Positions 42,138 through 52,059 of a DNA stretch of 64,000 nt are shown here, one piece after another. Below the pieces are notes generated by a model, which had not been told where the DNA came from, made no database searches, and saw only the letters and a list, made by a program, of their open reading frames with translations. The stretch's first letter is position 1. Each line of letters opens with the position of its first letter. The stretch spans positions 815,501 through 879,500 of the forward strand of contig CAJHZI010000449.1 of the NCBI GenBank assembly GCA_905160935.1, in the 5' to 3' direction. The position numbers were made by a program, and so were the translations under genes. This stretch comes from Enchytraeus crypticus (taxonomy: Eukaryota > Annelida > Clitellata > Enchytraeida > Enchytraeidae).

Positions 42138-42555
42138 AAATTAATTACTCTTGTGAGACCTAGCCTACCTTCATGCTCTAAGCTATCTAATCGTTCTTTC
42201 CAGCATGCTGCACATCAGATCTGGAATTCTCTTCCATTCAATCGGAAATCTTCATTTGAATCACATCAGCCTTTGCTTTCCTACGAACAATTCCATAAGC
42301 AGGTGAAGACCTATCTTTTCCATCTCTCTTTTCCATCCGGTGTCCATGAGCAGCGACCTGCGCCTAAACCACCTTTTCTTTAACTCCCTTTCTTTTTTCT
42401 AAACCACCTTTTCTTTACTTTGGACTGAATTTCTGGATTTTGGAATTTGCACCGTTTTTGGACCTTTTTAGCTCGCCGGATTGTTTTTGTCTCAATAATG
42501 CTCGATGTTGTCATTGATGACTGTATCACTCTAATTGTTGTTTCTTTGTTATGTT
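42137..42555 (+). mobile_element. LINE family J, 5'-truncated, abutting a channel exon
   Basis: It starts in the coding part (CTAAATTAATTACTCTTGTG, the SKLITLVRPSLPS region) and runs through WNSLPFN to PKPPFL and the full 3' UTR, ending TCTAATTGTTGTTTCTTTG. No duplicated target site was found on comparing the 5' junction with the 3' flank. Confidence 0.85.
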
Positions 42556-42779
42556 ATAGTGATCGTAGTTGTGGAGCACTGAAGCGTGGCGGTCAGCCAG
42601 AGAACACAGGTAGGCATGAAATGAGGTCAAAGTCCAATTTTAGTTCCTTTTTCTAATATTTTCTATTAATATTATTGAGAGTGTATGATAGGAATATAAA
42701 TAATATTTAGAAGTAATCCATTGACTTAGCTCTATCGATTAGTAAAATAATCGCTAAGGTAGACCTAGAATTATAAGCT

Positions 42780-42930
42780 CTAGTATTAAAGCGTTTTAGA
42801 CGGTTTGAACAACGGTCTTCAATATTTAGCTGTGTAGAGAGCCTGTTCGCTTGACTCTTTCCAATGTGGTACAAGTCGTCCTGAGGAGAAGACCTCTAGG
42901 GCTTCTGAGCTAGACGTTAAACTAACTATT
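42780..42930 (+). mobile_element. SINE with a GACGTTAAAC tail
   Basis: The conserved end CTTCTGAGCTAGACGTTAAACTAAC follows a GTCGTCCTGAGGAGAAG block also seen at 44845. The head is not clearly tRNA-like. Confidence 0.45.
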
Positions 42931-42939
42931 CGATGACGA

Positions 42940-43890
42940 TTTTCAACGTTGCTCATCATGCATCGGACCAAAGCAGAAAACGTTTGTAGCATCTTTGTCT
43001 TTCTTGATTAATATGCATTGCACTGTAAACTCAGTGTTTTTATATTAATTTTTTTCCAAAGGAATTAAATATGTCGACTATTAATTTTCAGTGTTGTAGA
43101 TTTAATTTTTAAAACACTGAAAATTTAGTAGACTAAACACTTTAACATTTAATAAACCTTGTAAACTTAATATGTAAACCTAAACTTTAAATAACACATA
43201 AAAACCTTGTAAATGCATTTAACATCGTAATTCCATAATTTTAATTTAGATAAGGACATAGTATCAAAATAGTAAAATCTTTTCAAACATTTTAACATGG
43301 TTTAAAAGAAATAAAATTAACAACAGCATGCCGTTCATCTATTCGTGTTGTTTGGTCACAAACCAAATCAAATCAATGCAATTTCTTCAATGAAATTAAA
43401 ATAATGTTCAGTAAACCTTAACTAAAAAACATTAAATCTTACTAATAGGCCTAATTAATAGAAATAAGATTATGATTAAAAGATTTCCATAGATTAAATT
43501 AAGATTTCCCTAGATTAGATTTAAGATTTGCTCTTTTTCTTATCGGGCGTTTGCGTATTACTGGCCTTCTGCATACCTACATAAATTAATATTCTGTAGG
43601 CACTATAGGCTTTGCAGGCCTATGGTAATGATTAGGCACAAACTTTCAAGTGCTATTGATTTATAACGTAGTCGTGTGTGCACTGAACAGGTAACAACGA
43701 TGTTGAGTTATTGATTAGTGAAGTAGGCCTACACGAGGCATTAATCAATGTTAGACCTCTCCCAGTAGAGTCACCAGATTGGACGCGACTCTAATGCAGT
43801 TAAATAGTAATTGCAGCTTAACGTATTGGGAGTTGAATTACGCGTAATAGGAATATCTAGATTTAAATAGATGTTTGGTATAACAGTTTA
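42940..43890. other. No gene seen
   Basis: AT-rich, stops in all frames, no recognised repeat. Confidence 0.45.
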
Positions 43891-43894
43891 TTCG

Positions 43895-44038
43895 ATGTAA
43901 GTTGTGTGAAAGAGTTGATAGCACACTCGCCGATAAGCAGTAGACCTTCGAAATATCTTCTGTTCTACAAGACTGACAACCTCCTTTAGTGCTGAAACAG
44001 ACGCTAAACTTAGTTTCATAGTTTTTGTAACATTAGTA
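43895..44038 (-). mobile_element. SINE with a GACGTTAAA-type tail (minus)
   Basis: Contains in reverse AACTAAGTTTAGCGTCTGTT and a head with TACTGCTTATCGGCGAG. It is followed by a (CACATA)n tract at 44048-44108. Confidence 0.45.
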
Positions 44039-44047
44039 TAATTTACT

Positions 44048-44108
44048 ACACATACATACACACATACATACACACATACATACACACATACATACACACA
44101 CACACACG
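44048..44108. repeat. (CATACACA)n microsatellite
   Basis: About 60 bp of ACACATACATAC units. Confidence 0.93.
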
Positions 44109-44277
44109 CACGTATATTTACATTTCGCTCAAGCACTCATGCATGTACGGTATATTGGGGTCAAATTGAAAGTTGCTGGGACTAAGTTCACTTCTACTCG
44201 GGTGTCTTGAAAGCAACAGCTATCTATGACTTCGGCTTGCTCGTGTACAAGAATTATAAGAAAGTACAGTAAGAGTT

Positions 44278-44330
44278 CGTATAATTATAATAATTATAAT
44301 AATTATAATAATTATAATAATTATAATCAC
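44278..44330. repeat. (AATTATAAT)n microsatellite
   Basis: Five to six units of TAATTATAA. Confidence 0.9.
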
Positions 44331-44784
44331 AATACCGTATATAATTTCGTATATAGTATAGTAGGCCTATATAGTATCGTATTTGTATTTAAGAAATTAT
44401 AAAAACTCGTATTTTTATTTACAAAATTACAAGAAGAGTATAGTTTAAGAGAGTGTAAGAGTATATATAGTAAGAGTTCGAAAAAAGATTTCTATGGGCA
44501 GAATGTCCCGTTATAACAGTTCTATTTGATTGATATCTTGATATGATCTTAAAACTAACTAGACTAAATTTCTCGACGGATAATAAAGCAAACATCCTAT
44601 TTCATATATTTTTATCTGTCATAAGCGATATAATTAAAATTAATCTTATCGTCAGCTTATAAAAAAAGTGAAGAACGTAAAATATCTTTAAGAAACAATC
44701 GCTATTACGCTTAAATACAGAAGACTGAATTAATATAAGTAAAATAAAGAGTGAATTTCTCTTGAAACCGGTAGGTTACATACC

Positions 44785-44895
44785 AGCGACTTGCCAGTAA
44801 CTTAACTGTTAATCTTAGTGAAAGTAGCTCGAGTGTGTCGAGTCGTCTTGAAGAGAAGCCTTATGCTTCTGAACCTTGACGTTAAACACACTACA
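44785..44895 (+). mobile_element. SINE reaching the SH2 adaptor start codon
   Basis: GTGTCGAGTCGTCTTGAAGA, GCTTCTGAACCTTGACGTTAAAC is the same block as at 42890. It ends about 25 bases before the SH2 adaptor ATG. The frame is open through it from an ATG at 44818, so the SINE may supply 5' UTR or even coding sequence. Confidence 0.5.
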
Positions 44896-44919
44896 ACCTA
44901 CCCTACTATAAGTGAACAT

Positions 44920-45567
44920 ATGGACTCTCAAAATCGTACGATAGGATTATATCCGGATCTTCCAGATCCTTATAAAGGATTCTTCTGCTCCACAGCTGAA
45001 GTCAGTGCCTTCAGTTGTGTCCCCAGAGAGAATAACGTTAGTAAAACTGTTTTAATGTTTTAATTACGTGTACGTTAATGCTAACCGGCTATTTTAACTT
45101 CAGTGACTTGAAATACTAATATGACTGGTATCACAATTAAAGGAAATAAGTAGGCCTATACTCATTTCTCGAAAATGTTGGAAGAAGAAACACTCAATAA
45201 GTTAATGGAGGTCTGTATGGAAATGTACAATACAGGTATTTGGCCAGACGACTCTACCATGTCAATGATGATCCCAATTCCCAAAAATGCCAATGCGGTG
45301 GAGTATTCGGATTGCAGAAACATCTGTTTAATACCTCATGCATCGAAGATCTTATTAAAGATAATAAATACTCGCATTCAGTCGAAAGCAGAGATGGTAC
45401 TGAGCAAGACACTATTTGTTTTTAGGAAAGGATGCGGCACACGAGAAGTGATAGGGGTAATTCGGGTTTTTTGCGAAAGGAACTTAGAATATGGAAATGA
45501 CGATTTTTGTATGCTTTGTGGAGCCTTTGAGAGAGATAGATAGAGAGGGAAAGATAGAGAGATAGAT

Positions 45568-45609
<42 letters not shown>

Positions 45610-48592
45610 GTCTCATTAAATTTTAAATTTTCAGTTATGAATGCAGTGTTGTCAGAGTAGTAGACGTATACAAAAATATGGTTCATTAAATATATAGGCC
45701 TATCATTCTATCATTCTATGTATAGATTTTTCATTCAACACATTTAATTATTCTTAACTTGCAATGAACAATCAATATAATTCCAAATTGAATTCTAAGA
45801 GAATTATGCTATCACTTGTAGAGTCTACAATTAATATAACTCTGGCAAATTATCTACAGCCACCCATGTAAATGTAAGAACCCATCACAACATGTCGTAA
45901 ACAATTGATAATATAACCTAGTATCCGCAAGCTAGTCAAATCTATTTATTAAGACTTGCTTATTTACTTTTCAGATGAATCAACTGGCAACCTCCGTGTC
46001 TGGAACCGGAATTGTTCCTACTTCCGGTTTCTTGACTCAGAAGCACTCAAATCCTGTTTTCTCCCAATCCTTTGACTCTGCGCTGAATGTGCATGCGGCC
46101 CCGTCACTGCAGAGGTAAAACTAGTTCTCATACTCAAAAAACTCTAATACGTTCGTATATTATGTCTAGTAGATTATCTAAACATGAAAAATAACACGAA
46201 AGCTAGGCTAGTGCCTTAATAATATCTTAATAATTTTAATAATTTTAGAATGTCAAAATAGCGTAGGGGTACCATCATTTTTAAATGACAGATCTTGAGA
46301 TAAATTAAACCCTCATGTATTCGAACCCAGCCGCGCTGATCTGAGAGTAAAATCTCGGACATTCACTGGCCTGGTTAGTCAGACATTGGTCTAAATTGCA
46401 TAACGGGTTAAACATGTGGTATTGAAAGTGATAGATGTCAACATAGTTGATCATTTCACTATAGTGCGTGTTTACTTTTATTTATTCATTTTTTCTGTAG
46501 CACAAATTCTACAACTTACTTTTTTACCTAGGAATTTCTAGTACGCCATTGCGTTCATAATTTAAGTTTCAATCCACCCATCAATGATCGCATACCTCTT
46601 CTTCTTCCTGCGTTTCCCGGATGCTCATATACAGCTCACACTGTATGTAGTTTGGAAATGCTGCTTCTAATTTAATAGGCTAGTTTTCATCAGTGAATAG
46701 AGAGTAGAAGGAAGCGGTCATATGCAAAGGTAAGCTATAACTGTCACTACTAAATACAAAACGCTTTATGACACCAATCTCACTTGTTGTTGTTGCTAAC
46801 CTTGCTGCAGTGAAGATGTCGGTATTTACGGGCCCGTAGGGACACGGGAAGCCTCCGTGAACTGGTTTAAAGCGACGCAGGCTCAGAGCTTGATAGAGAG
46901 CGCCACTGCTAAGGGGCTGTATGCTGAGTGGTTCCATGGCATTATATCGAGAAAGTAAGAATTTACCTGTTGCTATACAATAACAACAATTAGAGTGCTA
47001 CAGTCATCAATGACAACATCGAGCAAGTCATAAGATATACATTACTACATATCGTTGGAATTTAGAGTTCGTTTCGTGACTGAGGGTGATTTCATCAGAG
47101 AAACTGAAAGTTACCTATAATAAAATGATTTAGAATTAAATGAGCAATACTGATTTAGTAATACTGATTTAGTAATACTGATTTAGTAATACTGATTTAG
47201 TAATACTGGCTTAGTTATATGGAATATTTCGAGTTGACTTTAATTAATCATTATATTAAAATTGAGTAATGATATAATTTATTTCTTACATTAAACAAAT
47301 GAGTTTTTATAAAAGCCCCCATATTGCTAGATTATGAAGATGAACTTTATGCTAAATTGATTCTTAGCAATTAGACCTATTTTTAACTAAGACTTTACTG
47401 AAAAATACAAAGATCAGAAGATTTTATCATCATATAGATTTACATTAAGCAAAAAACTTAGAAAACATCAAAGAGCACCCTAAGCTACATGTACCTCTTT
47501 TGTTGTAGGCTTTTGCGCAGATACTGCGATTATAAAGTTTACAAGCATCATACAAATATTAGGGTACTTCTGAAGTACCCTAATATTTGTACTACTTCAT
47601 ATTAAGTGCGACGGCAGGTAGGTGAGTAAAACGTAGAGCTGTGAGGAAAAGTTGAACGTCGATTTCGTATCACCAGAGACTTTCCCAGAAAGGGTCTGAT
47701 AGGGATTTGAATCGATGGCTTCTTGCATCTCAGTCTAGTTGTTTACACCAACATGCTGATTAGTCGATGGCTTGATCATTTCTTGAATATATGGTAACAC
47801 ATTAGTATAGCAAAAACCACGGCCTAGATCGTGAATAAAGCCTTCCAATTAAGAACAGAAATAGATTCAATACTGTACAGTCACTTTAGCCGACAAAATA
47901 AAAGTACATCGGCTGCTTTCGTCAGCGCTCGTTCTTACAATAGTTAATTAAAATCAATCAACTATTCAATCGATCAAATCGTCAATCAATCCATAAACCA
48001 AGCATGAAATCGTCTCATGTTGTGTGCACATGGAAACTCTAACAGCGAGTCAGAGAGGTTGCTGTGTAACAAGCCTGCGGGCTGCTTCCTGGTGCGAGTA
48101 GGGGAGAGTAGGCTGGGATATACCCTCTCCTTCAGAGACGAGACAAAGTGCCGCCACTATATGATCGACTTCAGCGACTACGATCACCTCTACCAGGTCA
48201 CGGGTGAGCTGACACAACACCCAAGTCTGGCTAGTCTGGTTCTGTTCTACCAACAGGTAACTGGTCATCGGCTAGAGTTTCTATTTACTGATATGACTCA
48301 CAGGTGATCAGCTAGATAGGATAAAGTGGACCCTATTTACCTGTCGAGAGTATGTGTGTTATTGTGACTATCTTTTACTTTTTACTTTAATTTTTATACT
48401 TTAACTGATTTTTAACTGATCTGATTTTTTTATTTTACTTTTTCTATTCTTTATACTTTTTGCGCCAAAACCTCCTTTTCATTAATTCCCTTTGCTTTAG
48501 ACTGATTTTCTGGATTTTGGAATTTGCACCGTTTTTGAACCTTCTTTTTGCTCGCCGGCTTTTATTATTATTATTATTCTTATTATTATTAT

Positions 48593-48634
<42 letters not shown>

Positions 48635-51362
48635 CGGTGTAAAGAACCTGGGGTTTGATAAAAACGATTCGAGCAATACGTGCTGAATCGCCGCACGATT
48701 TTATTATTATTATTATTATTATACTATTATGTATTGAAGTAGCTATAATCTCTCTCTCTCTCACTGTCTCGCTCTCTCATAGAATCTCTTTCTTCTATTT
48801 CAAAAACATGTTTTGTGATAGTTCGCAGAAGACTTTTGAAGTTGTTTACGTGACAAATACATCCCTGACAATCATTATAGGATATATACGCTGTCTGTCA
48901 TTATTTATTCAGTTAATTTATGGCCGTTACTAGTGTATCTTTGCATGCATCCACAGTGAAGTTAATCTTATTAGACATGTGCATAATGTTACTGTTGAAA
49001 TTTTTATTAATAAATTTTATAACTTGGCAGTAATTCTGTTCGTTAAATTCTAACAAGTGTAGTTAAATATCTCTCTCTTAGTGCACTGCCTACTGGCAGG
49101 TCCATGGTACATAACGCCTCCACTCTTCTCTGTCTTCCGCCTTCCTCTTCATTTCCACATATGAGTGGGTCTTTAAATCATCTAACATACCTAATCTCGG
49201 CCTGCCTCTGCCTCTTTTTCCTTCCATTCTACCTTCTATGACCTCTTTTAATAGACCTTCCCCCCCCTAGAATGTGTCCTATCCATCTCTTCTTCCTATT
49301 TCTTAATACATTTATCAACTGTCTATCTGTGCCAACTCTCTCCAGGACTTCCTCATTTGTAACCTTTTGAGTCCAGCTAATCCTCTCCATTCTTCTCCAA
49401 TTCCACATTTCCAATGCCTCCAGTTTCCGAATATATTCCTTTCTTAAGGTTCATGTTTCACATCCATACATTAGCGTGGTCCAAACCAAAGTTTTCACTA
49501 TCTTTATCTTTGTGTCTTTCTTTAGATTTTTTGTTAATAGTTCTTTTCTACTACCAAAGGCCGCTTTGCTTGTTAAATATAATGTCTTAAAAATAGTTTC
49601 TTTGTTAGTACCTTTTAGCAGAATTTCGTACTATAATATTGTGATTTATGAAAACTGAGACATCAGTTTCAAGCATAAGTTAGAGAATTAAGTATGTTCT
49701 AATACAACGCAAAATTATACAGCCTAGATGAAAGGAATTTATGAGAGGTATAACTCTAGGTTAGGACTTGGCATAACTTCAATTTGAAGATATTAATCAG
49801 GAAAGAACTTCAACCAGGCAGTCCTACATTGAAAGATAAAGATTTCAGTATCTAAAATATTGTGGAACGAAGACGGCACTTTAAAAAATCCTAAAAGATG
49901 ATTTGAGAATATTAAGATTATATTATGTTATATTACCCCGTGTTGTGCTCGTGTGTGGCTGGACCACTGCAGAATTGGGCAACCGCAAACAATCTGCCGC
50001 GTGTACGTAATAGGCGACTAAAGGCAGGAGCTGAGGATGGCAAGAGGGGACCCACCACACCATGAAATATTTTCCCCCAGGATTAAATGATAATTAATCC
50101 ACCTAACTGAGGAAGGCAACGGGAAACCACCTCAGAAGCCATATTTTTCCAAAGCTATTGGCTGCATAAGGTATGGATAAGGCATAGACTTTGTGAAGGG
50201 ATTAACTTGTTGATCTAAAGAGTGCTCTTAAGGAGCGAGAAAGCAGACTTTGAGTAAGAATATGTACCTTGAACCAGCCACTTGGCAGTGCACTGAAGAG
50301 ATTATGTTATATTATATTATGTTATAATAACTTACATTAAGAGATTATTAAGATTTGAGAATACTAAGTAAGTTGAGCATATTAAGTATATAAAAGAAGT
50401 TTTAAAGAAAGTTTCGTTTACAATTTAAAATTAAAGGTGTTGGAATTAACTTTAAAAATTGGGAAGATTTAGCAGTTTCGGAAATTCGAAACTTTCTTAT
50501 GAGAAGCTTAACTAAGTCACTCGAGTAGCCCCTCGAAGTAGGTCAATAAAGAGGACTGAGCTGCACGATAAGGAATATAGGCCTACGCCGAGACTCTACA
50601 GTAATTTATAACTGATCAAATCTGAGCGTTTAGTTTTGTTTTATGCGCAACATGTGTTGGGAATGGATAGGACATATTATAAAGGGGGACGGCTTGCTAA
50701 AGGATGCAAGAGAAGAAAGAGTGCAAGAGAGGAAGACCGATACATGGATGATGGATGATTTGATAACTAATTCTTATGTTGATATGAATAAAAAATGCAG
50801 AGGAAAGAAATATGCAGAAGAATTATATGCCATGGACGTGCCAACAAGCAGTGACCTAAAAAAGAGAGAGTAAAGAGCATGCACTGAATCAATGCCCTAT
50901 AGCACTTCTTTTGCGGTTGACCAACCACTTATATTTATTAATGTCCGCTTACTTTCAGAAAACAATCTCAAGGTATCTCAATAGCTTTCAGAATTCATAA
51001 TGAGGGTGGGGGTGGTTATAATTTCGAAAGAATATTTGAATTAAAAATTCTGTGTGGTTGAAATCTTAATCCACAAGCCTGCTTAAGTTAACAGAATTAT
51101 TGAACCAGTACTACATACTGTAGTTTAATGCAATTATAACACTTTGGCAGGTCCATTGCATATTACTCCTCCACACAATTCTATGCTCTGCTTTTGTCTT
51201 CCTATGAAAATGCGAATTAGTTATCGAATCATTCAACATCCCAAGTCTCGGTCTTCATCTAACCTTTATTCCTTTCATTTCCTTCAATTACCTCTTTTAG
51301 TAAACCTTTCCCTCTCAGGACGGGAGTTAGGGCAGAATCAGAACGCTTAGAATGAAGAATTA

Positions 51363-51401
<39 letters not shown>

Positions 51402-51604
51402 GGCTTGAGTCAGTGGCGATGTCTGTAAGATTTTCGACCGCTGATCAGTATGTGCGGAGTTCAAATCCTGGGCTCTCCCGTCACTGATACCGCTTTGGAG
51501 TGAGGAAACTGACGTTAACATTAGCTGATATATATAATTATATACGGTATATATACTGCATATTTGCTTTTCTATTTTATGGCATATATATATTAATATA
51601 TACA

Positions 51605-51668
<64 letters not shown>

Positions 51669-52013
51669 TATATATACATTATATACTGCATATTTTTATA
51701 TATATAGGCCTATATGATATAAAGAAATTTTTGCTTCGCAGAATCACTTGAGGAACTGGTCTGGTCTACTGACACAGCCTTGTCCACAGGTAAAAATTAT
51801 TATAGTTCGTGTAGGCCCTTTCCAGCTCTAATCTATGAACTGATTAGATAATGTGGGGCTGAGACTCTAGCATATAGGGAACTTTTCACATTGTGATAGT
51901 GCAGGGTTCATGTTACATCTAAGTGCTCGTTCCATTCACTGATGTGCTTTCGGGAAAAAACCGACGTTAAATTTGTATCTAGCTTTGGATATTATCTTGC
52001 CTCTCTTTCTCCA

Positions 52014-52059
<46 letters not shown>

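Noticed and set aside
42556-42610. Possible further DEG/ENaC exon (DRSCGALKRGG) after the LINE
   Set aside because: It has an acceptor-like TTATAG and a GTAGG donor but no resemblance to the channel sequence expected there.
45378-45686. Ser/Leu-rich minus-strand frames
   Set aside because: Produced by the GA/TC microsatellite.
48017-48307. SH2 coding region read as one continuous frame to a stop at 48306
   Set aside because: Splicing at 48256 to the exon at 51742 keeps phase and restores the LLTQPC segment typical of HSH2D; the read-through tail does not.
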